From assembly GCA_014762485.1 (NCBI GenBank), contig JABURU010000316.1, positions 1 to 6,202 of the forward strand: a stretch of DNA of 6,202 bases, written 5' to 3'. Position 1 is the first letter of the stretch. Each line of letters starts with the position of its first letter. The translations under genes were made by a program, and so were the position numbers. The notes under the pieces are model-generated. The model had not been told where the DNA came from, ran no database searches, and saw only the letters and a list, made by a program, of their open reading frames with translations. Shown in pieces: positions 1 through 5,820 of the stretch. This stretch comes from Gammaproteobacteria bacterium. GTDB lineage: Bacteria; Pseudomonadota; Gammaproteobacteria; Thiohalospirales; Thiohalospiraceae.

Positions 1-336
1 GAGCAATACACGCGCCGGGTCTGAGCCTTCATCACCACCGCCCTGCACCTGTGCGCGGATCGCTATCTGATCGCCGGGCTTGAGGACGGTCATTTTCCAG
101 GCACTGCGCGGAATGGTGGCGCCGTTGAGCTGGCAAATTACCGGACGGTTGCCCAGGTGGAGATTGATTCGATTCAGGTAGGCGTCCAGATTTTCACCGG
201 GTAGCACTCGCACATAAACACACTGACGCCCTGCTGCTGCTAATAGCGGGTGAGGAGAATATACCAGTGTGGGTGGTGCTGCCGGTAGCGCTACCGGAAG
301 CATGGGCATAGGCGACTGGTTTGCGTTTATCGCCAC
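1..336 (-). CDS. TipJ-like tail tip / host specificity protein, N-terminal part (cut by window edge)
   Basis: This is the first 112 codons of a long tail tip protein of the lambda gpJ/TipJ type, which sits at the distal end of the tail and helps recognise the host; the 3' end lies beyond position 1. A proline/alanine-rich leader (residues 9-35) precedes a small alpha/beta region (about 39-97) with VRVLPGENLDAYL, then VICQLNG, then LKPGDQIAIRAQV. That layout resembles the ubiquitin-like N-terminal region of TipJ proteins and is followed by a glycine-rich QGGGDEGSDP stretch (98-107), which recalls the QGGGGGG-S-NP linker of that family. I chose the GTG at 336-334 because AGGGGG lies 9 bases upstream; it overlaps the peptidase gene's end by 10 bases. 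ATG codons at 309 and 303 are alternatives with no clear ribosome binding site. The family call rests on remembered motif similarity; the start is less certain. Confidence 0.75.
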   Translation of the reverse strand, partial: MAINANQSPMPMLPVALPAAPPTLVYSPHPLLAAAGRQCVYVRVLPGENLDAYLNRINLHLGNRPVICQLNGATIPRSAWKMTVLKPGDQIAIRAQVQGGGDEGSDPARVLL

Positions 337-713
337 GAGAAGAAGCCCCCTAGTTCCAACCCTAACTTGGGCAGCTCACGTATCCGGTGGCGCACCACTG
401 ATCCAGCATTTTTCATTGCATGCAAGACCCAGGGGGTATTTTCTAATTCACAATACACACCAATATGTGACAAGTGGCCGCGTGAATAAATTAATACTGC
501 GTCTCCTTCGTTCGGTTTTTGGGTTGGTGTGGCGTAATCATCTTTCAGGTTAATGATCTGCTGGCTCTGACCACGCAAGCCCTGGGCACGGCTGGCAGGC
601 AAAGAAATATCCTTGTTGAATTGCTCCTTTAAAACACGGACGGCGAGCGATGCACAATCTTGTTCACACGATATATACGGTAAGCCTATATATTGATCAG
701 ACCAATGTTCCAT
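327..713 (-). CDS. NlpC/P60-family phage tail peptidase
   Basis: A 128-residue cysteine peptidase of the NlpC/P60 type. In siphophages this protein is part of the tail tip complex (compare lambda gpK) and is thought to cut peptidoglycan peptides during DNA entry. The expected catalytic layout is visible: WSDQYIGLPY (4-13), then DCASLAV with the likely nucleophile Cys20, a GDAVL segment (70-74), SHIGVY with the likely catalytic His83, and LHA with the third polar residue His98. The length suits a stand-alone tail peptidase domain without the extra JAB domain of lambda gpK. I set the start at ATG 713; its ribosome binding site is weak (GGGTAAAGAAA). An in-frame ATG at 755 lies inside a terminator hairpin and adds a peptide encoded by the stem and U-tract, so it is not credible. 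The end overlaps the TipJ-like gene. The gene lies directly downstream of an intrinsic terminator. Confidence 0.88.
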   Translation of the reverse strand: MEHWSDQYIGLPYISCEQDCASLAVRVLKEQFNKDISLPASRAQGLRGQSQQIINLKDDYATPTQKPNEGDAVLIYSRGHLSHIGVYCELENTPWVLHAMKNAGSVVRHRIRELPKLGLELGGFFSWR

Positions 714-726
714 TTTCTTTACCCAT

Positions 727-760
727 AAAAAAACCGGGCATGCACTTGCGTGCATCCCGG
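727..760 (-). terminator. Intrinsic (rho-independent) terminator inside the tail operon
   Basis: Read on the minus strand, CCGGG-ATGCAC, a GCAA tetraloop (GNRA class), and GTGCAT-G-CCCGG form an 11-bp stem with one bulged G (stem-loop 734-760). Seven U residues follow at once (733-727). The other strand has no T-run after the stem, so the terminator works in the minus direction only. It lies between the DUF1833 gene, which ends at 822, and the peptidase start at 713. A GC-rich stem, a stable loop and an immediate U-tract are the textbook combination, so the structural call is strong; how efficient it is in vivo is unknown. Confidence 0.88.
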
Positions 761-821
761 CTTGGTGACCTTGTAAGGGATAAAAATTAACCTGTTATGT
801 CAGTATAAAATAATCGTGGTA

Positions 822-1295
822 TTAAAATACACCGGGAGCCGTATCAGGTCGATAGACAAAAGGCTGGCCTGGCAAGTTTAATACATCGTCAAAACCCATT
901 ACCCCGTTTACTTCTAGCATGGTCATATCCACATCATTAAGATCCATCGTCAATTCCCACTCCACCACATCCGGCACAGACCGGCGAACCTGTATAATTC
1001 TCACCTGGGCTCCCTGTCCACCATTAGAGGTTTCCAGCCAGCTAACCAGTTCTTTGCCTACATTATCTATGATCAAGGTGGCCTTTGGCATGCCCTGGGC
1101 TTTATCATCAGGCAGGATGATACGAAACGACATAGCCACAAACGTATTACCCAGGTGAACAACGGATTGATTATCTTGTACAACCCGCACAGGAGCTCCC
1201 AGATCTGGATGGGTGATCTCCAGTAAGGTAAGCGGAGCATCACCGTGAATGCGGTTTAAATCTTCTTGCTGTCCCGTTGTTACCGTTTTGGCCAT
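822..1295 (-). CDS. DUF1833-family phage tail protein
   Basis: A 157-residue protein that matches the DUF1833 family of siphophage tail proteins, encoded between the tape measure and the tail peptidase and thought to belong to the tail tip, though its exact role is not established. The recognisable pattern runs from LLEITHPDLGAPVRVVQDNQ near the N-terminus, through FRIILPDD and ATLIIDNVGKELVSWLE, to VEWELTMDLNDVDM and a C-terminal PFVYRPDTAPGVF. I placed the start at ATG 1295, whose A is also the last base of the preceding gene's TAA (TAATG), with GGAG 11 bases upstream. The open frame continues up to 1331 but that extension lies inside the upstream gene. Its stop is followed by about 60 AT-rich bases and then the terminator, so it is the last gene of the segment before that signal. 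Confidence 0.85.
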   Translation of the reverse strand: MAKTVTTGQQEDLNRIHGDAPLTLLEITHPDLGAPVRVVQDNQSVVHLGNTFVAMSFRIILPDDKAQGMPKATLIIDNVGKELVSWLETSNGGQGAQVRIIQVRRSVPDVVEWELTMDLNDVDMTMLEVNGVMGFDDVLNLPGQPFVYRPDTAPGVF

Positions 1296-1657
1296 TATTC
1301 CCAGCTCTCCAGGGTAATCGATAGCTCCCACTCAAGCGGGGCCCCTTCACCCGCGGACGCGGCTGTAAATTGATATTCTCCGTTAACAATCCGTGCCTGG
1401 GTGGTAATACCTTTAAAAGGGTTAATCCAGTCAAACCAACCCGAACCAAAGTTACACTCGGCCCCTGTAAACCAGGTCTCCCAAGTATCACGCTCTGCTG
1501 GTGTCATGCGATAACGGACCGCACGCGGAACCATCCGACGAGATTTCACCTTAGCCTGTTTGGGTGGACCTTTTTCCATAGGGGTACGATTAACGGCCGA
1601 TTCTGGCGTTTCACGGTAACCATTTAATAATAATTTTCCTACAGAAGGCCAAGGCAT
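1295..1657 (-). CDS. Minor tail protein (lambda gpM position)
   Basis: A 120-residue protein directly after the tape measure gene, the position of lambda gpM-type minor tail proteins at the tail tip. The N-terminal third is basic (KGPPKQAKVKSRR, about 30-42). It is followed by a helix (MTPAERDTWETWF) that leads to an aromatic segment GSGWFDWINPF, then a strand-rich C-terminus ending ELSITLESWE. An AW/TWF helix followed by a glycine/tryptophan turn is common in these small siphophage tail proteins, but I cannot name a family with certainty. The start is ATG 1657, overlapping the tape measure TGA by one base (TGATG). A TTG three bases earlier (1660) is in frame but less likely. Function is inferred mostly from gene order. 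Confidence 0.7.
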   Translation of the reverse strand: MPWPSVGKLLLNGYRETPESAVNRTPMEKGPPKQAKVKSRRMVPRAVRYRMTPAERDTWETWFTGAECNFGSGWFDWINPFKGITTQARIVNGEYQFTAASAGEGAPLEWELSITLESWE

Positions 1658-3495
1658 CAATTATTACCACTCTGATCAATTACGCGACGTATTGGGCCAC
1701 CCTGGTGGTAATCATCCAGGATGATACTGATTACCTGGCCGCTTATGTCCATAGAGGCGGTAGCCTCACTGGCCTGTTTGGGTGAGCCGCTATTCACTAC
1801 CTCCACGCGCACACTGCCCCCTGGTCTTAAGTTCGCCACGTGGCGAGGGTCATCACGGGTTAATACCTCTTCTCCTCGTTGAAGTATGGCGGGTACTTCA
1901 TCAGGCTGCAGGCCTGCGATTCCGCCAGAGTGATGACGAGGCGCGCCCATGAACGCCATAGGCGAGACCCCGGAACGCACAGTGCCGCCCGCCCCGGCCA
2001 GGCCGCCTGAGTGGTTTAGACCAACCCGGCCGCCTGTGCCGGGTTTAATGACGCCAAAGCTCTCTAACATGGGTCTAACCATGTTCTGATAAATCATGAT
2101 TCGTAAGATATCGGCAACAATAGCATCAGCTAGTTTATTAAAATCCGCCTTCCCCGTTTGTACCATCTCTACCATGGTATCGGTAAAGGCCTTGCCCCAG
2201 CCTAGCGTGGCGGCGGTTAACTCATCCATTACGCTGGTGCCTTTCTCCTCCAAACTGTCGGTATTTTCCAGCAGGTCGAACATAGCACGAGAGTAAAGTT
2301 CTAAATTAATCTTTCCAGCTATAAAAAGACGGTCAAGGTTAGCTTGAGCGATGGCCAGAGCTTCCATTTCTGTACGAGTAGAGGCATACAGGCGGGCTAT
2401 CTCTTTTTCTGTTTCCTTATCAAGGACATTATCACCAGAGCGACTATTATCACCAGCATCTGCACTGTTAGTCTTACCAGGTGGTTTAAACTTGGCGGCC
2501 TCTTCAAGTTTCTTTATCAGTGCTTTTAGGTTATCGACCTTTGTTTGCAATCGTTCATATAAACGGCTAGAAGGGTCAAGGTTCGCCAGATTAGCCTCTG
2601 ACTGGGCTAGCTCCTGCTTTAATACTTTAATATCACCCACCATATGGGCCGTATTAAACCTTAACTGCTCAGAGATATAATTCATCATACTGGCAATCAC
2701 GCCAGTGGTGCCGGTGGTTTTATCCAGTGCGCTTAAATACTTTCCCAGTGAGTCATTCAACCGAGTACCAGCCCTATCAATAGTTTCAGGTAGTTCGGCA
2801 AATTCTTTATTAATATCTTTAGCTTGGCCTAGCAGTGAATTAAATACATCTTTACTTGCCAGCTTGCCCTCTAATACCAGGGCGCGCATTTCCCCCACGG
2901 TTAAGTTCATGCCTTTAGCAATGCGTGATGCGATCTCAGGAGTGTTTTCTATAATACTGTTTAGCTCTTCAGCGCGGAAGGTGCCGGAGGATAAGCCCTG
3001 GCTGAATTGCAGCATGGCATCACTTAACTGGGTGCGTGATGCTCCAGACAAGGTGCCCAGCTGATTGATTGCATTAACTAATATTAATACCTGTTCATTC
3101 GTAGCGCTTAACTCAGGCGCGACACGAGCAATATTTTGAAACAGAGAAACGTTATCAGCCAGCGCAGCACCGTTACGAAAACTAATATCTGTTAACTCTT
3201 GTGAGACCTTAGCATAATCGCCTGTAGACTTTGTGGCGGTGCGTACACGAATATCCAGGCGATTATAAGCATCAGCCTGTTGAATTATATATTGGACTGA
3301 CTTAATAGATATATAACCAATTACGGCCGTTCTTAACTCATTTACTGCCCTAGCCATAAAGGAAATATTCTTACCGCTGCGCTTGGTTGTCTCGCCATTC
3401 TTGACGACTTCGCCGGTAAGCTTTTTAAGATCAGTAACGGCACGTTTTATATCCGCCTTTACCTGTATCAGTAATTCATGATCACGACTAGCCAT
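1657..3495 (-). CDS. Tape measure protein
   Basis: A 612-residue tail tape measure protein, which sets tail length and lies inside the tube before DNA ejection. The TIGR02675-type N-terminal domain is clear at about 75-255, with the diagnostic stretch GTFRAEELNSIIEN (171-184) leading to MNLTVGEMRALVLEGKL. A predicted coiled coil with heptads spans about 288-336, and a polar GDNSRSGDN linker follows at 348-356. Residues 425-485 (LGWGKAFTDTMVEMVQTGK and on) resemble the lambda gpH C-terminal domain. A glycine-rich tail carries two HSGG-[LI]-AG copies (495-501 and 522-528) before VPAILQRGEEVL (534-545). At the usual rule of thumb of about 0.15 nm per residue, the tail would be near 90 nm, which is short for a siphophage. 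GGGGAAAC precedes ATG 3495. The start overlaps the stop of the frameshifted chaperone by 8 bases. Confidence 0.96.
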   Translation of the reverse strand: MASRDHELLIQVKADIKRAVTDLKKLTGEVVKNGETTKRSGKNISFMARAVNELRTAVIGYISIKSVQYIIQQADAYNRLDIRVRTATKSTGDYAKVSQELTDISFRNGAALADNVSLFQNIARVAPELSATNEQVLILVNAINQLGTLSGASRTQLSDAMLQFSQGLSSGTFRAEELNSIIENTPEIASRIAKGMNLTVGEMRALVLEGKLASKDVFNSLLGQAKDINKEFAELPETIDRAGTRLNDSLGKYLSALDKTTGTTGVIASMMNYISEQLRFNTAHMVGDIKVLKQELAQSEANLANLDPSSRLYERLQTKVDNLKALIKKLEEAAKFKPPGKTNSADAGDNSRSGDNVLDKETEKEIARLYASTRTEMEALAIAQANLDRLFIAGKINLELYSRAMFDLLENTDSLEEKGTSVMDELTAATLGWGKAFTDTMVEMVQTGKADFNKLADAIVADILRIMIYQNMVRPMLESFGVIKPGTGGRVGLNHSGGLAGAGGTVRSGVSPMAFMGAPRHHSGGIAGLQPDEVPAILQRGEEVLTRDDPRHVANLRPGGSVRVEVVNSGSPKQASEATASMDISGQVISIILDDYHQGGPIRRVIDQSGNN

Positions 3496-4053
3496 GTTTC
3501 CCCGTCATCGAAATAAGCAGATCCTCTGCTTTGTTCGCCCTCATGATTAACGCCTTTTGATAGTACAGTTTGATTTGCCTTCTGGTATAGCCTGGTAATT
3601 CATCACGTCTATGGCCATTAGCAATTAAGGTTGCGAAGATTTCTCCTAATGTTGCGATCTTATCTTTGCTCGTTCCATTTTTCGCTGGACGAGCCGCCTG
3701 ATAAAAAAATCTTTATTTACCGCCCAAAAGTGAATCATTAACAGATTGCCCGCTGAGTCGTTTAACGACTTAAGCCAATCTATTTGTTCAGAGGTAGAAC
3801 AGTGCAGCATATGGAAAAACTGATCTATATGTTTAGCAAAGACCGCACCAATATCATCCAGATTCGGATCTTCGCTATCTTCAAACAAGCTTTCCATATC
3901 AACCACCAAAGGGCGCACGACGCGCCCTAACTCCAGCCCCTGCTCAAAGGTAAATTCTTTTACCGTTACAGACTTGCCATCTATAACTATCTGCTGGTCT
4001 GGGAATAATATTTCCGCTTCGTCAGTGGGTTGCTGTTCTCCGTAACTACTCAC
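3488..4053 (-). CDS. Tail assembly chaperone, -1 frameshifted long form (GT-like)
   Basis: This is the predicted fusion made when ribosomes slip back one base at TTTTTTT (3709-3703): 117 residues of the chaperone are joined to 71 residues read in the -1 frame (3703-3491), stop TAG 3490-3488. The second part starts YQAARPAKNG, contains IATLGEIFATLIANGH and DELPGYTRRQIKLYYQKAL, and ends SMTGKHG. That resembles the small T-like partner found in many siphophages. The -1 frame has a TAA six bases before the slippery run and no ATG, GTG or TTG until an ATG far into it (residue 54), so it cannot be made as a whole protein on its own. Its stop overlaps the tape measure start, exactly as lambda GT meets H. 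In lambda, GT recruits tail tube protein to the G-coated tape measure. The existence of the product is inferred from sequence. Confidence 0.85.
3646..4053 (-). CDS. Tail assembly chaperone, short form (G-like)
   Basis: The zero-frame product (135 residues) of the chaperone gene between the tail tube and tape measure genes. G-like chaperones bind the tape measure before tube polymerisation. Visible features are a short strand-rich start (ILFPDQQIVIDGKSVTVKEFTF, about 15-36, interrupted by turns), a long helical region with an acidic patch (MESLFEDSEDPNLDD, 53-67), and a basic C-terminus after FF 116-117 (IRRLVQRKMERAKIRSQH). I favour GTG 4053, with GGAG 9 bases upstream and an 8-base overlap with the upstream gene. 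ATG 4071 is a fair alternative with a more distant AAGGTGG. The frame runs open to 4119 but that extension lies wholly inside the neighbour and encodes a basic stretch with no support. Sequence divergence is high in this family, so position and the frameshift carry the call. Confidence 0.82.
   Translation of the reverse strand: MSSYGEQQPTDEAEILFPDQQIVIDGKSVTVKEFTFEQGLELGRVVRPLVVDMESLFEDSEDPNLDDIGAVFAKHIDQFFHMLHCSTSEQIDWLKSLNDSAGNLLMIHFWAVNKDFFIRRLVQRKMERAKIRSQH
3668..3694 (-). promoter_or_regulatory. RNA stem-loop likely stimulating the -1 frameshift
   Basis: Starting 8 bases after the slippery heptamer, GCTCGTCCA pairs with TGG-A-ACGAGC. The result is 9 base pairs with a single bulged A, closing an 8-base loop GCGAAAAA. 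Spacer length and stem size fit known bacterial frameshift stimulators. The pairing is direct from sequence; the stimulatory role is inferred. The stem lies inside both reading frames, so its bases are under coding constraint as well. Confidence 0.65.
3703..3709 (-). promoter_or_regulatory. Slippery heptamer for -1 ribosomal frameshifting
   Basis: On the minus strand the codons read GAT TTT TTT ATC, so the heptamer T TTT TTT is in the correct phase for two-tRNA slippage (X XXY YYZ with all T). The -1 frame stop TAA lies just before it (AAA TAA AGA TTT TTT TAT), so the -1 frame becomes open almost exactly at this site and stays open for 71 codons. The zero frame ends 18 codons later. This is the position expected for the G/GT slip in siphophage chaperones. 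Confidence 0.85.
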
Positions 4054-4243
4054 TTTTTCCAGCTCCAACATTAACGATAGAACCCACCTTACCCGCCTCC
4101 AGACGTTTAGCCTGGCCATGGCGCATGGTGATTACATCACCCTCAGCATAGTCCTTGCCCGCGTGGGTATGTTGTTTACCTTTTGCGACCTCAAAAGAGA
4201 CTTCTTTAAGATCTTCCTTTGGTGTTTCCTGTGCCTTTTCCAT
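4046..4243 (-). CDS. Small hypothetical phage protein (65 aa)
   Basis: A 65-residue protein I do not recognise with confidence. It has a charged N-terminus (MEKAQETPKEDLKEV) followed by a compact strand-rich segment, KQHTHAGKDYAEGDVITM then AKRLEAGKVGSIV. Short phage proteins of the pattern 'H-AGK-Y-GD-I, residue-rich helix, G-I' occur near structural genes and are mostly uncharacterised. The start is ATG 4243 with AAAGGT, the AGG lying about 9 bases upstream, in good position. Its 3' end overlaps the chaperone start by 8 bases (26 if ATG 4071 is used), which suggests coupled translation. The tight linkage to the chaperone and good binding site make it a real gene; a minor structural or assembly role is only a guess. 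Confidence 0.75.
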   Translation of the reverse strand: MEKAQETPKEDLKEVSFEVAKGKQHTHAGKDYAEGDVITMRHGQAKRLEAGKVGSIVNVGAGKSE

Positions 4244-4335
4244 TACAAGTTACCTTTATCAAAAAAAATCTAAAAATAATAAATCCGTATCAATACTGAT
4301 AACAGATATAGACTAAGCCAGCGTCGATTAATTAA

Positions 4336-4578
4336 TCACTTCCCAGCTGGTCGTTCATCCAGACCTTTTTCAGCTAGAATATTTTCCACATCATCAATAT
4401 GAAGACAATCAACCATGCAGGCATAATCATTCGGGGCTTGCACAGTAGCAATGTTGCCATTGCAGTAGTCATTACCTGGTTCAGCGCCATGTAACACGCC
4501 AAAGGAAACTACCTTTCCACCTTCAAGCTTTACGATCTTGTCTCCGTTTTTTGCTTCGCGGCCGTTCCTGTAATGCAT
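4336..4578 (-). CDS. Small hypothetical phage protein (80 aa) with Cys/His cluster
   Basis: An 80-residue protein with the start MHYRNGREAKNGDKIV and a middle part FGVLHGAEPGNDYCNGN that looks like a small beta-barrel fold; similar short open frames are, as far as I recall, present in other tailed phages without assigned function. Three cysteines and nearby histidines (His30, Cys39, Cys54, Cys58, His60, with CMVDCLH at 54-60) could bind a metal, although this is inference. The C-terminus IDDVENILAEKGLDERP is helical and acidic. It has the strongest ribosome binding site in the window: AAGGAGGT placed so that AAGGAGG ends 9 bases before ATG 4578, suggesting high output. It follows the tail tube gene by 36 bases, and 92 AT-rich bases separate it from the next gene. 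Confidence 0.78.
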   Translation of the reverse strand: MHYRNGREAKNGDKIVKLEGGKVVSFGVLHGAEPGNDYCNGNIATVQAPNDYACMVDCLHIDDVENILAEKGLDERPAGK

Positions 4579-4614
4579 TGCTCTTTACCTCCTTAAAAAA
4601 TTAACAATTAATAA

Positions 4615-5367
4615 TTAATCTTCGGTTTTCCAGCTATACAGCTGATCACTTGCAGCGCGCATAGTATCCAGCATGACGGTACCATTAAGTGGCATCTCTA
4701 CGGTATCGTCTGTAATTAATGATGCCACACTGGGATCTAGCTTCACCTTGTATAACTCCACGCGGGTTTGCTTGTCATTATCAGAGGTGTTCTTGCCAGC
4801 AAAAACAAGAAACTTTTCCAGGTTATGAGGTTCAACCTTAATGTGAGTCTGGGCAGCATAACTGTAATCAATCAGGGTTGCTGTATCTTCGGTAATCGTT
4901 CCACCCGAGAGCCATTCGATCATCCCTTCTGCTGCATGAACCTTGTAATCAGTATTCTCCACATAGGTAGGGGTGCCGCCTGAGCCGGTAACAACCACCG
5001 TCGATACATTGGTATGTTCCAAAGCAGACATTCTTTCCAACTTGGCAGTGTGGGCCTCATCGGTCACACTGCTGGCAGTTTTAGCTGAGTCAGCGGCGTG
5101 TAAGGCTATGGCCAGGTGCTTGGCTTTAATAGAACGCATGGCGATAGAGATATTAAACTGGGCTCGCTTCAAAAAGCTGGCACCCACCGCATTGGAGCCA
5201 GAAACATTTTCGATCGTTTCCCCTCTTTCAATGTTGGGTGTCAACTCCGCTGAGCCAATATCACCAATAAACTGCAAGCCCACGGCGTTACCGTTGGCGT
5301 CGCGGTCACCTATAAACAGCTTGCCCTGACCGCGGAAATAACGACTATCAAATTGTTCTTCAGGCAT
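4615..5367 (-). CDS. Major tail tube protein
   Basis: A 250-residue protein in the position and size class of siphophage major tail proteins, whose hexameric rings stack to form the tube. The N-terminal part contains FRGQGKLFIGDRDANG (11-26) and FIGDIGSAELTPNIERGETIE (33-53, strand-turn-strand), a layout typical of tail tube proteins. A second strand-rich unit YVENTDYKVHAAEGMIEWL then TATLIDYSYAA (135-172) looks like the TDY-V...G-I repeat found in many tube proteins as an inserted Ig-like or hairpin element. The C-terminus (VELYKVKLDPSVASLITDD, then MPLNGTVMLD) matches the closing strand pattern of the tube fold. AAGAGG lies 8-9 bases before ATG 5367. It follows the terminator-like gene by 15 bases, as expected for this module. 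Confidence 0.87.
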   Translation of the reverse strand: MPEEQFDSRYFRGQGKLFIGDRDANGNAVGLQFIGDIGSAELTPNIERGETIENVSGSNAVGASFLKRAQFNISIAMRSIKAKHLAIALHAADSAKTASSVTDEAHTAKLERMSALEHTNVSTVVVTGSGGTPTYVENTDYKVHAAEGMIEWLSGGTITEDTATLIDYSYAAQTHIKVEPHNLEKFLVFAGKNTSDNDKQTRVELYKVKLDPSVASLITDDTVEMPLNGTVMLDTMRAASDQLYSWKTED

Positions 5368-5382
5368 TGCCCTATCCTCTTG

Positions 5383-5820
5383 TTACAATTTTGGCCCTAC
5401 ATCCAGGACTACTAACGCCCAGCCCCAGGGAGCCTGTTGCTGTTTTGAGTGTTCCGCGCTTACAACACGTACACCCATGGTGGTAAATGGGCCTCTGGCC
5501 CAAGTTTTGATCTCTTCGATCAAAGTCATCTCAGCGGCTTCTATGTCTTCCCCTTTTGTCGGGGTGTCATCCACATATAACCAGCACGCCAGCAAAATAG
5601 TGTGGTGTCCTTCTTTGGCGATCATACCGGGGCTGATCTTGTAATCCTTCTCACCGGCAGAGATCACCTGTACTACACCCTGCCTGCGTTCATCATCGGT
5701 ATAATCACTGGCTTCCTTAAGCAAATTACCGGTAACCAGCCTGGTATTTAGAGCGGTAGTTAGCGAGGTCTGGATCGCGCCCTTGCGCTGAAGCATGTTA
5801 TCGATATATTCAGGTCCCAC
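5383..5820 (-). CDS. Tail terminator-like protein (lambda gpU position)
   Basis: A 145-residue protein between the gp10-like and tail tube genes, the usual place of the tail terminator or tail completion protein that caps the tube at the head end. The sequence is mixed alpha/beta with LLACWLYVDD, a helix AAEMTLIEEIKTWARG and a C-terminal strand ALVVLDVGP. I see no motif that separates a gpU-type terminator from a head-tail adaptor, so the assignment rests on order and size. The start is GTG 5820, sharing its first base with the last base of the upstream TAG (TAGTG), with GAGGG 7 bases upstream. An internal ATG at 5796 is the alternative; the good binding site and overlap favour GTG. Confidence 0.68.
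   Translation of the reverse strand: MGPEYIDNMLQRKGAIQTSLTTALNTRLVTGNLLKEASDYTDDERRQGVVQVISAGEKDYKISPGMIAKEGHHTILLACWLYVDDTPTKGEDIEAAEMTLIEEIKTWARGPFTTMGVRVVSAEHSKQQQAPWGWALVVLDVGPKL

Noticed and set aside
269..553. Plus-strand 94-codon frame opposite the peptidase/TipJ junction
   Set aside because: Overlaps two minus-strand genes with recognisable motifs; its product shows no domain.
714..755. In-frame upstream ATG at 755 that would lengthen the peptidase by 14 residues
   Set aside because: The extension is encoded by the terminator stem and U-tract, has no ribosome binding site, and comes before the conserved WSDQYIGLPY start.
756..821. Possible minus-strand promoter (TATACT about 25 bases after the DUF1833 stop)
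   Set aside because: The -10-like hexamer is fair, but nothing resembling TTGACA lies 15-19 bases upstream, and any transcript would still meet the terminator.
2344..3064. Plus-strand open frames opposite the tape measure gene (for example 2351-2680 and 2705-3064)
   Set aside because: They are antisense to a clearly conserved gene, have low-complexity serine/leucine-rich products and no recognisable domain.
4054..4119. Longer chaperone frame open to 4119
   Set aside because: The extra residues lie wholly inside the upstream small gene, are unusually basic, and better starts with binding sites exist at 4071 and 4053.
4768..5329. Plus-strand open frames opposite the tail tube gene
   Set aside because: Mirror frames of a well-supported gene; no domain and no plausible operon partner.
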